Shown piece by piece: positions 33,967 through 42,369 of a DNA stretch of 64,000 nucleotides. A program made the translations under genes and the position numbers. The notes beneath the pieces were generated by a model. It was not told where the DNA came from. It ran no database searches and saw only the letters and a program-made list of their open reading frames with translations. The stretch lies in assembly GCA_041664945.1 (NCBI GenBank), contig JBAYJY010000004.1, positions 1 to 64,000 of the forward strand, given 5' to 3'. Each line of letters begins with the position of its first letter. Position 1 is the stretch's first letter. The DNA comes from JBAYJY01 sp041664945 (GTDB taxonomy: Bacteria > UBP15 > UBA6099).

Positions 33967-34004
33967 CCCCTGAATCCCTAATCCCTGAACCCCCTGAATC
34001 CCAG
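33967..34004. repeat. Degenerate short-word tandem array (ccctgaat type)
   Basis: The words ccctgaat, ccctaat, ccctgaac and ccctgaat follow each other with small changes. It is the same kind of imperfect short-word array as those at 679-775, 49773-49814 and 56461-56550. Confidence 0.5.
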
Positions 34005-34071
34005 CAATGTTCATTAAAAAATAGCGCACATAGAGTATTTTTTACGAAATCGATCAGTTAAACGTATTAGT

Positions 34072-34443
34072 TTAATGAATAATTATATAAATTACGTCAT
34101 AAATTAGTATAATAGTAAATATTAAAATCGGAAATGAAACAATCATTAATAATATTATATTAAAATATTTTTTGCAGGTTACCTTTAATTTATTCATGTT
34201 GAGATCGTCAATATCGTCATTTTTATAAAATAATTTAATAAATTTCCAAGGTATAACTGGGTTAGTGCGATACTTGTTAATGTCATTTTCATTTATATTA
34301 TAATGTTCTCCGTAATGTTTTAACAAATATTCGATAAATACAATTGTGTTATATTTTAGTCGATTGAGCAAAACAATTAAAATTATTACGTATATTGTCC
34401 AGACGTATGGAAACCAATTATGTTCCGGCGCTCTCATATGCAT
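34072..34443 (-). CDS. Second small AT-rich membrane protein
   Basis: This 123-residue protein has hydrophobic helices at about 12-28 and 93-121 and a charged middle (NENDINKYRT). It is very rich in A and T, like the gene at 33186. Its start (MHMRAPEH) includes the duplicated 'atgcatatga' sequence also found before the other gene. It is not obviously homologous to that gene in the body. It is likely foreign DNA next to the Gfo/Idh gene end. Function is unknown, and the small size with unusual composition leaves some doubt that it is a real gene. Confidence 0.5.
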   Translation of the reverse strand: MHMRAPEHNWFPYVWTIYVIILIVLLNRLKYNTIVFIEYLLKHYGEHYNINENDINKYRTNPVIPWKFIKLFYKNDDIDDLNMNKLKVTCKKYFNIILLMIVSFPILIFTIILIYDVIYIIIH

Positions 34444-34546
34444 TCAGCCAGAGTAACATATTCAAATTTTATGATCGATCTGATAATCGTATCAATAAAG
34501 TGAAATAATCTTACGTATTCGGAGGACATCCTTGCTTTATTACCCC

Positions 34547-34656
34547 GTTTCTTTGGCTTTGTCCCCGGTTTTTACGGCTTCAATATACGCTCAAGCTTCT
34601 TTTCAAGCAGAGTTATAAAACGCTCGCTATAATCCGGCTTTTTCGCGAATCGCGTC
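34547..34656. repeat. Duplicated flank of the AT-rich island, copy 2
   Basis: It matches 33750-33860 over about 110 bases with small changes and one indel. This copy runs into the 3' end of the functional Gfo/Idh gene, showing where the duplicated segment came from. Confidence 0.65.
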
Positions 34657-35616
34657 GAGGAGTCGCATATTGGCGACAGCTTCGTCGGCGTTCGTGATCG
34701 GCTGGCTCCCGGTTCGGACCGCCTCGCAGAACGCTTCAAGTTGCGCGTGATATGAAGTTATAGACGGTACGCGTATGTTGTGGACCTTCAGCCCTTCCCG
34801 GTGGATGATCATATAAATGTCGACAACGATCTTGCCGGTCTGCACGGCGGGATTGAACGGCGACATGATATAAATTTCGCCTTTGGTTCCCTTTATGCGG
34901 GCGGACATCGGCAGGTATCTCACGAGGCTGCCGTGTATCTCGGCGTCGATTCCATTCTCGAATTTGAGATTCGCGCGGATCGTGCCGTCCACGCCCGAGC
35001 GCGTGAGTTTCGCGCGCGCCGCGGTCACCGTCGCCTCGTCGCAGCCCGCTATCCAGCGCGCGAAGTTGACCGGGTAGCATCCGATGTCCAACAGCGCGCC
35101 GCCCGCGAGACTTTTGCTGAACTGCACCTTGCTTTTGTCCATGAGCGGCACGCCGTGCACGGCGAAAATATGCTGAACTTCTCCAATGCCGCCGGACCGC
35201 ACTATACTCTCAACTCTCGCGGCGAACGGATGGTAACGGTAGTGAAACGCCTCGGCGAATATTTTCCCGGTCTCTTTCACCTTCGCGGCGATCGCGCGCG
35301 CTTCATCCGCGTTGACGGCCACCGGCTTTTCGCACAACACATGTTTGCCGGCCTCCAGCGAGCGGATGGCCCATTCGGCGTGCATGGACACCGGAAGCGG
35401 TATGAAAACGCAGTCGATTTCGGGATCGGCGAGCAGTCGCTCGTACTCGCCGTAAGCTTCAGGAATGCCGTGTTCCGCGGCGTAGCGGGCAGCTTTCTTC
35501 AGATCCCGAGAGGCGATCGCCAGCAATTCCACGCACGGCGTTTTCTTGATCGGCGGCAGAAAAGCGTATTCGTTCACGCTCGCGGTGGAGAGAATTCCGA
35601 ATCTCAAATTTTCCAT
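34627..35616 (-). CDS. Gfo/Idh/MocA-family oxidoreductase
   Basis: This is a 329-residue protein from the ATG at 35616, preferred because GGGGAG lies just before it; another ATG is 10 codons upstream. The N-terminus has the Rossmann-type strand RFGILSTASV in place of the classical GxGxxG, and the family motif GKHVLCEKPVA (about 88-98) with the catalytic Lys is intact. A later GALLDIGCYPVNFARW carries the His/Tyr-type substrate region (GxxxDxGxYP). It oxidises or reduces a sugar or cyclitol with NAD(P). It is the last gene of a minus-strand group with an RbsD/FucU protein, pointing to sugar metabolism. Confidence 0.9.
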   Translation of the reverse strand: MENLRFGILSTASVNEYAFLPPIKKTPCVELLAIASRDLKKAARYAAEHGIPEAYGEYERLLADPEIDCVFIPLPVSMHAEWAIRSLEAGKHVLCEKPVAVNADEARAIAAKVKETGKIFAEAFHYRYHPFAARVESIVRSGGIGEVQHIFAVHGVPLMDKSKVQFSKSLAGGALLDIGCYPVNFARWIAGCDEATVTAARAKLTRSGVDGTIRANLKFENGIDAEIHGSLVRYLPMSARIKGTKGEIYIMSPFNPAVQTGKIVVDIYMIIHREGLKVHNIRVPSITSYHAQLEAFCEAVRTGSQPITNADEAVANMRLLDAIREKAGL

Positions 35617-35681
35617 AGCGCTCCCCGGCATATTGTCGCGGCTCAAGTCCGATCCGCATTTAACTTCAGCGATTCAATGAT

Positions 35682-36131
35682 TTATTTTTTTGCGACGGCG
35701 CCGATGCTGAGCATCACATTCGCGTACCAGCTCTGGTCGCCGGTGGCGATGGTGAGCGCGACATCCTCGCCCGCAGCCGCCGCGTAGAATCCGGCAATGT
35801 CGAGTTTTTCGAGCTTCACATTTGCGCCGTTTTTCCTGAGTATTTTACGATAGTCGTTCCATGCGGGCGGATCGCCGGCCATCGCATACGGGCCCGTTTT
35901 CGCCGGCGCCATTACTGACGCGCCCTGGATCGGTATCGCCGACGCGAGCGCTTCGAGAACCTGCGCCACCGTGACGCAGCCCGGCGACAGGTTGAGAAAA
36001 ACCAACTGCGCCTTCGGGCCGAGCGTCGTCGAGAACGGATAATTCCCGTCCGCGATCAGCACACGCGAGTTATGCCCGGCCGCCGCCAGCGCTTCGAGTA
36101 TCTCGGGATGCAGCAGTTTGTATTTCAGCAT
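35682..36131 (-). CDS. RbsD/FucU-family sugar mutarotase
   Basis: This is a 149-residue protein from the ATG at 36131, chosen for AGGGGTGG upstream. LLHPEILEALAAAGHN with the catalytic His and VLIADGNYPF are the classical family motifs, as in D-ribose pyranase and L-fucose mutarotase. SWYANVMLSIG at the C-terminus also fits. It would speed interconversion of sugar anomers before uptake or phosphorylation. The sugar cannot be decided. It lies 65 bases before the Gfo/Idh gene and 54 bases after the PHP gene, in one operon. Confidence 0.88.
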   Translation of the reverse strand: MLKYKLLHPEILEALAAAGHNSRVLIADGNYPFSTTLGPKAQLVFLNLSPGCVTVAQVLEALASAIPIQGASVMAPAKTGPYAMAGDPPAWNDYRKILRKNGANVKLEKLDIAGFYAAAAGEDVALTIATGDQSWYANVMLSIGAVAKK

Positions 36132-36185
36132 TTTAACCACCCCTGAATTTGTTTATTGCGCCGGCCCCGCCGGCCTCCCAAAATA

Positions 36186-37367
36186 TTATCTCACATAAAT
36201 CGGGTTCGAGAAAATCCACTGGATGCTTTTCTTGCCCGGCAGATACGCCTCGACCCGGTAGGCGCCGCGCTCCGTGAGTTCAATCTTCATCGCCCTGCCC
36301 GTCTCCTCTTTGTAAACAGCGCCGTCTTTCAACAACAGGATTTTGGCGTCTTTCGGAACGCCGATTTCCATAGTAGACGGCGTTTTCGGATCGAGTCTGA
36401 ATTCGTCGCCCATGATGGCGGTGTTCTTGCCGTCCGAGGCGATGAAATAAAAGCCGCGGCAGGGAGCGAAAGTGTCGAAGCAGACATAGCCGTGGCCGCT
36501 CCTGATCGCGCGGTAAATTTCGGGCTGGCTCAGTTCCATCAGAAAGAGATGCGTGCCCACCAATCCGTAACTGCGCTCGTATGCGTCGAGCTGAAAGCCG
36601 TTATAGACAACGTTTTCGTGCGAATCGTTCGCGGCGACGCCGGGCGCGCGCTGTTTCTTCTGCGCTAAGTCCCACGCTTTGAAATAGACGACCGGCTTGT
36701 CGAGGATGCTGCGCCAGACGCGTTCCGGGTCTTTCTCCAGATAGGGAATTAGCGCGATAGTCTTGTCGATCTTTCCGTCGAGTATGGCGTCGTAGTGCGT
36801 GTTGTAGATTTCCATCGCGTCCCAGCCGGAAGCGGACCAGTCGGTGTGCTCCTCGACGTGGCCGAGAATGGCGAGCCCGCCCTGCTTGTGAACGTCGTCA
36901 ATAACTTTCTGCAGCTTGCCGGAAGCGACAGTCTCCTGCAGGTTGATTCCGAGCACGACGCCGCCGGTTTCAAGGTTGATCTCCTGTCCGGGCATGAAAA
37001 AAACGCCGCCGTGCATTCCGCGCAGCCCGTGGTTGACCGAATACGGAGACGGGTGGTCAGTCATAAGAACAAAATTCACGCCCGCTGTCTGCGCGGCCTG
37101 CACGATGCGTGACACCGAGCCTTCGCTGTCGTGCGAGAGATAGGAGTGCGCGTGTATCACCCCTTTGAAATCGCCGTAGCCCATCGCCTCGATCGGCGAC
37201 TCGATGCCCGCGGGCGCGCCCGCCGGGTTGATCGCCGGATTCGTCGGCGCCGGAATTCCGCGCGCAGGCCCTTCCGCCTTCTTGCCGGATGCGCCGGCGG
37301 ATGCCGCCAAGATCAAAATCGATGCCGCCGCGATTGTCAGCGCTCTCAATCCAAGTTGTCTCTTCAT
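36186..37367 (-). CDS. Exported PHP-domain phosphoesterase-like protein
   Basis: This is a 393-residue protein with a signal peptide (MKRQLGLRALTIAAASILIL). The PHP motifs are complete: GVIHAHSYLSHD (His-x-His), LMTDHPSPY, GLAILGHVEEHTDW and VAANDSHEN. This predicts a metal-dependent phosphoesterase or hydrolase outside the cytoplasm. The C-terminus is a beta-rich domain ending NPIYVR. The ATG at 37367 follows the stop of the metallophosphoesterase gene by a single base, and its ribosome site GGAGAG lies within that gene's last codons, so translation is coupled. It is the intact counterpart of the protein at 30009. Confidence 0.85.
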   Translation of the reverse strand: MKRQLGLRALTIAAASILILAASAGASGKKAEGPARGIPAPTNPAINPAGAPAGIESPIEAMGYGDFKGVIHAHSYLSHDSEGSVSRIVQAAQTAGVNFVLMTDHPSPYSVNHGLRGMHGGVFFMPGQEINLETGGVVLGINLQETVASGKLQKVIDDVHKQGGLAILGHVEEHTDWSASGWDAMEIYNTHYDAILDGKIDKTIALIPYLEKDPERVWRSILDKPVVYFKAWDLAQKKQRAPGVAANDSHENVVYNGFQLDAYERSYGLVGTHLFLMELSQPEIYRAIRSGHGYVCFDTFAPCRGFYFIASDGKNTAIMGDEFRLDPKTPSTMEIGVPKDAKILLLKDGAVYKEETGRAMKIELTERGAYRVEAYLPGKKSIQWIFSNPIYVR

Positions 37368-37368
37368 G

Positions 37369-38316
37369 TCACTCTCCTGCCTCATTTCGATTTATGGATT
37401 CATTATACTTTATATCGGCTTCATTAAAAATGCTGACTGATTTCGGGGCCTTGCACTCGACAATTGTGTAGCCGGGCGCTGTGCCCGGGCTGCCCGCCAT
37501 GTAAATCGGAATGCCGTAAATCGAGTCGCGTATGAAATGATGGCCGTGTCCGAATATTGCCGCCGCCACATTTTCCTTGTTGGCTTCGAGAATTTTGAAA
37601 ATGCGATCCGCAGCCGGTATCATATGGCCGCCTTTCATCAATTTCGTGACCACCGGCGTCGCCGGATAATGGTGGAAAAACAGAATCGCGGGACGCCCGC
37701 GCTTAAGCTGCGCTTCGAGCCAATCCAGTTGCGCATTGTCGAACCCGCCGAGCCACGAATCGGAATGGCTGGTCGCCTTGCTCGAAGAATCCAGCGCGAT
37801 TATTGTGAATCCGCCGTTGTCGAACGAATAGTAGAGCCCCGGCATAGAACCGATCTCTTTGCGCGATTCGAGCATGATTTTCTCGATCTTCTGCCTTTTT
37901 ATGGACGGATTCCACATGACATCCCAGTAAAACTCATGATTCCCCAACACGTCGTAATATGGAATTTTCACATTGTCGCGCACGGTTTTGTTATATAGAT
38001 CGAGGATGGGAATCGGCTTTTTATCGGGTCCCAAGTATTTCTCGGCGCCATGCCGGCCGGGCAGAAAAAGCTGGTCCACCGAGTCGCCGAGGTTGATGAT
38101 GAAATCGAGCGCCGGCTTATGCTCGCCCATCGCCTTCAACACTTTGACGAACGCCTTGTTGTGCGGGTCGTCCGGGTCCGGCCTCGTATGAGCGTCGCTC
38201 AAAACGCCGAAATAGAAAACCGGTTTGTCTGTTTCCCCGGCGGCGAACGCGGCGGTTGCGGCAAACAGCGATAAAATGATGATTAGAGTTCCGAGCGTTG
38301 AGTAGAGTTTTCGCAT
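37369..38316 (-). CDS. Exported calcineurin-like metallophosphoesterase
   Basis: This is a 315-residue protein. The ATG at 38316 has AGGGAG before it and gives a signal peptide ending FAATAAFAA. All metal-binding motifs are present: LSDAHT (D-x-H), NLGDSVD (GDxxD), LGNHEF (GNH), FFHHYP and FGHGHH. It is a dinuclear metal phosphoesterase acting in the periplasm. The substrate is unknown; similar proteins hydrolyse nucleotides or phospholipid heads. It is the first gene of the minus-strand operon 38316-34627. Confidence 0.92.
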   Translation of the reverse strand: MRKLYSTLGTLIIILSLFAATAAFAAGETDKPVFYFGVLSDAHTRPDPDDPHNKAFVKVLKAMGEHKPALDFIINLGDSVDQLFLPGRHGAEKYLGPDKKPIPILDLYNKTVRDNVKIPYYDVLGNHEFYWDVMWNPSIKRQKIEKIMLESRKEIGSMPGLYYSFDNGGFTIIALDSSSKATSHSDSWLGGFDNAQLDWLEAQLKRGRPAILFFHHYPATPVVTKLMKGGHMIPAADRIFKILEANKENVAAAIFGHGHHFIRDSIYGIPIYMAGSPGTAPGYTIVECKAPKSVSIFNEADIKYNESINRNEAGE

Positions 38317-38570
38317 TAGGTCTCCCTGCGCCTGCATGTTGTCACAGAAATTATAACCAATTCGGAGTGAACGGCGAATATATTATTTATTGCCAAGGCT
38401 ACATTTTTTTCGACAGAACTTATCTTCCGCCACGGATTTGTGGCAAAATGCTATTATCTGTCCGGTTTCAACCGTTTTTATATTGAAGATTGAGATTTGA
38501 GAAAGCAGCCCGGAACAGACAAGAATATCGAAGCGCTCAAAGCCATCAATACTTTAAGGAGAAAAATAGC

Positions 38571-39050
38571 ATGCCGACAAACAACAAGCCGCTGATTCGC
38601 TTTAACCGCTTGAATATGTCTCGTTTTGTTTTGCCGCTTCTTTTAGCGGCATTTGCATTTGTGTCCTTTTCATGTTCTCAAAAGCAGGAAAGAAAAGTTG
38701 ATCCAAATCTCTTAGCCGCTTTTGTTGAAGCGGACAAAACTCTCGAAATCGCGCGAACGTCTCAAAACACCGGTCTGAACTACGGCGGTAACGTATCATT
38801 AGCGCTGGAAAACCTGATCCGCGAACTCGGCCTGCAAGTCAGCAAATATCCGAACCCGAGGCAAGCCTCGGAACTGAAAAATCTCACCATGGAACTCGCA
38901 GAAATCTTTGCTCATTCAGAGAATGTCGCGCAAAACACGCCCGGCTCCAGCATGGCCTCAGTATGCAATGAGTGGACCGCATTCCGGCCGAAGCTGAGAC
39001 CGTTCGTCGGAAAAATCGTCGATTCCCCGCCGCCTGCCGCGCCCCAATAG
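38571..39050 (+). CDS. Small lipoprotein-like exported protein
   Basis: This is a 159-residue protein from the ATG at 38571, which has a strong AAGGAG site; the frame is open further upstream but lacks a site there. After MPTNNKPLIRFNRL comes a hydrophobic stretch ending FVSFSC-SQ, a reasonable though imperfect lipobox, so the protein is probably anchored by a lipidated Cys. The rest is helical with no known motif (LEIARTSQNTGLNYG, ENLIRELGLQ). The C-terminus is Pro-rich. Function is unknown. Confidence 0.65.
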   Translation: MPTNNKPLIRFNRLNMSRFVLPLLLAAFAFVSFSCSQKQERKVDPNLLAAFVEADKTLEIARTSQNTGLNYGGNVSLALENLIRELGLQVSKYPNPRQASELKNLTMELAEIFAHSENVAQNTPGSSMASVCNEWTAFRPKLRPFVGKIVDSPPPAAPQ

Positions 39051-39126
39051 CGGATTTAAGATATTTTCTTTTCATATTCGATCCATATATTATAATCTCA
39101 ACATTAAACTTTGAATTGGAGTCGTC

Positions 39127-39978
39127 ATGCGCAAAAGGCCGGATTTGTTCAAGAGAATATTGCCGCTGTTTGTAATCGCCGTTTCCTCGATAGCGTTTTT
39201 TGTTTTCGCCGAGGGGAAAGACGCCGTAAAGCCGAGACCCGTCATCGTGCGCGCCGTAACCTACAACATCTGCGGCCTGCCGGACGCTATCATCAGGGAG
39301 CGCGACCTGCCACGCGCGAAGGACAGGTTCCCGGAGATCGGCATGCAACTTCGCAAATACGACATCGCCGCCCTTCAGGAAGTCTTCGTTCCGGAGCGCA
39401 CGCTGATCGAAAAGAAACTCTTCATGCGCTTCATCGCGCGCGGCACCGACTCCGGAATCATCGGCGCGCCGGGCAGCGGAATCTATATCTTTTCGCGCTG
39501 GAAGATGCCAAAGTTCATGTTCGAGCGCTGGACCGATATCACCGATTACGACGCGATGAGCCACAAAGGATTTGTCGCGGCGACGGTCGAGATAGAACGC
39601 GGACCCGTCATCGACGTTTATTCGCTTCACGCTCAGGCGGGCCACCAAAAGTACAGGATGAAAAATTACGAACAGCTTTTCGCCGCAATGAAACAATACT
39701 CCCTCGGCTCCGGCCGGCCCATCCTTGTCCTCGGCGATTTCAATTGCGAAATGCGGGAACCAGAATGCAAATGGATCGTCGCAAACGCCGGCCTGACTCA
39801 CGTCAGCGCCAACCCGGCGCCCGACCAGATAGACCACATCTTCTACAACCAAAACGGGTCCGACTGGAACATCTCCGTCATATCAAGCCAATTCGTTTTC
39901 GACAAACCGCTCCTGAACGGCAAGATGCTCAGCGACCATAACGGCTACGAGGCTGTTCTCCAGTTCGAGAAAAAATGA
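39127..39978 (+). CDS. Exported endonuclease/exonuclease/phosphatase-family hydrolase
   Basis: This is a 283-residue protein. An N-terminal hydrophobic segment (LFKRILPLFVIAVSSIAFFV) exports or anchors it. EEP-fold motifs follow in order: VTYNICGLPD (Asn), AALQEVF (catalytic Glu), VDVYSLH-type strand (DVYSLHAQAG, His), VLGDFNCE (D-x-N), QIDHIFY and SDHNGYEA (Asp-His). The form resembles bacterial sphingomyelinases and related phosphodiesterases more than DNA exonucleases. TTGGAG precedes the ATG. It may cleave lipid or inositol phosphodiesters outside the cytoplasm. Confidence 0.87.
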   Translation: MRKRPDLFKRILPLFVIAVSSIAFFVFAEGKDAVKPRPVIVRAVTYNICGLPDAIIRERDLPRAKDRFPEIGMQLRKYDIAALQEVFVPERTLIEKKLFMRFIARGTDSGIIGAPGSGIYIFSRWKMPKFMFERWTDITDYDAMSHKGFVAATVEIERGPVIDVYSLHAQAGHQKYRMKNYEQLFAAMKQYSLGSGRPILVLGDFNCEMREPECKWIVANAGLTHVSANPAPDQIDHIFYNQNGSDWNISVISSQFVFDKPLLNGKMLSDHNGYEAVLQFEKK

Positions 39979-40041
39979 TCTTGCCGTCATCCGGGAAATG
40001 CCGGCGCTTCGAACGGCATTTTAATTCAAAAGGAGTCTGCT

Positions 40042-40620
40042 ATGAAAAAATCAATTTTTGCCGCGATCGCGATTTGCGCGTTCGCCATGTCGTGCGCGAC
40101 CTCCGCGCGGGCGCTGGACCTCACGCCCGCCGAAAACGTGCCTGAAGCGAAAGCGAAACTTATCAGGCAGCTCATCAACCAAATGAAAATGGACGAAACG
40201 ATGAAGCAGGTCAGCGCCGCGATAATAGAGCGGATGAAAACACAGGCCCCGGATATGTTCAAACAAACGCTGGACCCGATAGGCCTGACCGCCGAAGAAC
40301 GGTCAATGGTCGAAAAAGAGGTCGTTCCCGGCTACGTCGAAAAAACCTATAAATCGATATTCGCGATTTTCGATGTGGACTCGCTTATCAACAAGATTTA
40401 CGTTCCCATTTACGCGAAACACTTCTCCGATGACGACATTAAGGCGATGATCGCTTTTTACGATTCCCCGGTCGGCAAAAAACTGGTGGCTGAATCGCCG
40501 GCGATCGCAACCGAATCCATGAACGAAATCTCTGTGGTTTTCATTCCGCAACTGGCGATGTCGGTGAAAAACATAACCGAGGAATTGAAAGCGGAAATAA
40601 AGAAACGGGTCGGCAAATAA
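40042..40620 (+). CDS. Exported DUF2059-domain protein
   Basis: This is a 192-residue protein with a signal peptide (MKKSIFAAIAICAFAMSCATSARA; the Cys might be lipidated) and AAAGGAG before the ATG. The C-terminal half has the DUF2059 pattern YAKHFSDDDIKAMIAFYDSP followed by GKKLVAESPAI. Members are small periplasmic helical proteins of unknown function, found in many Gram-negative bacteria. Confidence 0.85.
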   Translation: MKKSIFAAIAICAFAMSCATSARALDLTPAENVPEAKAKLIRQLINQMKMDETMKQVSAAIIERMKTQAPDMFKQTLDPIGLTAEERSMVEKEVVPGYVEKTYKSIFAIFDVDSLINKIYVPIYAKHFSDDDIKAMIAFYDSPVGKKLVAESPAIATESMNEISVVFIPQLAMSVKNITEELKAEIKKRVGK

Positions 40621-40666
40621 CTAATTGCGGGGCTGGTTTCAATCCTGGCCAAAAGGAAGCGCATCC

Positions 40667-42310
40667 ATGGAATACATATCATTTTTGCCGGATCAGGTTG
40701 CAGGCCGCGAAACAGCGGGCGATTTTCAGGCGGTCGTGTCGCCGGCTGAAGGAATAATCGTGAAAGCCGGCGCGCGCGCGGAAGTCGGCGCGTGGCTCGA
40801 AGCGGAAAAAGCGAAAGGAAACATTGTCGCCGAGGAAATCGAGCGCTGCGCGCTCCTTCCGGGCTTCACCGACGCTCACAACCACACGCTCGTTTACGCC
40901 ACGTTCGAGATGCTCAATGCCGCCTCCATGCTCGGCTGCGCCGACAAGGCGGACGCGCTCAAGCGCATCAAATCCGCCTCCGCCCGCCTCAAGGACCCCG
41001 AAAAAACCGTCTTCGCCGTCGCTTTCGACAGCTCGAAAATCAAAGACCTCACAAATAATGATCTGGACGACGCCTCCGGCGGCCGCAGTGTCTTCATGCT
41101 CGACGTCTCGCTCCACAGCGGCATCGCTTCCTCTGTCATGATGGATAAAATCGCAGCCGCAGCCGCTTCTTACGACAGGCCGCTCCTCGGCGAACTGCGC
41201 GATAACGGGCTCACTCTCGAAGAATTCACCATGCGCGCCCTCGAAATCGTCGAGGCCGACTACCCGCTCAAAAAAATCGCAGCCGCCATCGAACGCAAAC
41301 TCCAAAACTATTTCGAAAAAGGCATCACCTCCGTTCACGACATGATGCCCGCGACGGTGAACCAGTTCATCGCCGCGCTCATGCTTCGCAAACGATGGAA
41401 AACCGGGCGCGCCTGCGATTTCCCGATCACGAAATTCTACCTGAACAAACTCCAGCTTGCGGACGTGCTAATGCGCCTCCCCATTCTCGAAGAACACGGC
41501 CTCATCGCGAGCGGCGAGTTCGCCGACCTCGTCGGCATCAAACTCTTCGCCGACGGCGCCTTCGGGTCGCGCACCGCTAAAGTCTCCGCCCCATACGCCG
41601 ACACCGGAACTGACGGCATGTACTTCAGCGAACTGGAGGAACTTGAAGAAGACGTCGTGACTGCGATGGACAACGGGCTGAAGCACGGCGCGATCCATGC
41701 GATCGGCGACCTGGGAATAAAAAGAGCGATTCTCTGCGCCGCCAAATGGGCCGCCGAAGCCTCGAAACGCGGGCTGCCCATGAACCTGCGCATCGAACAC
41801 TACGCTCTGCCTCTGCCCCTCGACAAAACGCTCGCCGACACAAAAGCGCTCGGCGTCTGGCTCTGCATCCAGCCGAACTTCCTGCTCGATTACAACTACA
41901 CCGACCGGCTCGCGGAACGCGTGCGCCTGATGTGCCCGCACAACCCGACCATCAGCTCCGGAATCCCCACATTTTTCGGCACGGACGGAATGCCGGACAG
42001 CATTCTTTTCGCCATCTGGCTCGCCACCCACGCCGTGGAGCCGGCTCAGCGCCTCACGCTCGAAGAATGCATCGCAGGCGCCTGCGAAACCGCCGGCCTT
42101 TTCGAAAACGACCAGCGCGGCTCTATCAGGGAAGGCTGCAAAGCCGACCTCATTGTCGCCGATTCGAAACTCATCGGCGAGCTCACGCTTTCCGGCGATC
42201 CGGACGGCTCCATGAGCATGATGAAAATGTTCGAACTCGAGGGTTATATCAAAAAAGTGTTCAAAAACGGCGAACAGGTTTATCCGAAGAAAAAACCGGC
42301 CGCGCAGTAA
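40667..42310 (+). CDS. Amidohydrolase, YtcJ-like
   Basis: This is a 547-residue cytosolic metal-dependent hydrolase of the amidohydrolase superfamily. The ATG at 40667 is preferred over a TTG 14 codons upstream because AAGGA precedes it. Motifs are GFTDAHNHTLVYA (first metal site), the strand FADGAFGSRTAKV, AIHAIGDLGIKRA (His), RIEHYALPL and FGTDGMPDS (catalytic Asp). The C-terminal SIREGCKADLIVAD closes the composite beta sandwich. YtcJ relatives act on N-substituted amides or cyclic imides, and the substrate is not predictable here. Confidence 0.9.
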   Translation: MEYISFLPDQVAGRETAGDFQAVVSPAEGIIVKAGARAEVGAWLEAEKAKGNIVAEEIERCALLPGFTDAHNHTLVYATFEMLNAASMLGCADKADALKRIKSASARLKDPEKTVFAVAFDSSKIKDLTNNDLDDASGGRSVFMLDVSLHSGIASSVMMDKIAAAAASYDRPLLGELRDNGLTLEEFTMRALEIVEADYPLKKIAAAIERKLQNYFEKGITSVHDMMPATVNQFIAALMLRKRWKTGRACDFPITKFYLNKLQLADVLMRLPILEEHGLIASGEFADLVGIKLFADGAFGSRTAKVSAPYADTGTDGMYFSELEELEEDVVTAMDNGLKHGAIHAIGDLGIKRAILCAAKWAAEASKRGLPMNLRIEHYALPLPLDKTLADTKALGVWLCIQPNFLLDYNYTDRLAERVRLMCPHNPTISSGIPTFFGTDGMPDSILFAIWLATHAVEPAQRLTLEECIAGACETAGLFENDQRGSIREGCKADLIVADSKLIGELTLSGDPDGSMSMMKMFELEGYIKKVFKNGEQVYPKKKPAAQ

Positions 42311-42369
42311 GCCGGTTCATTTATCCCGGATCAAAACAGACGTTTTTCATTGGGGCTTTCCGTCAACCC

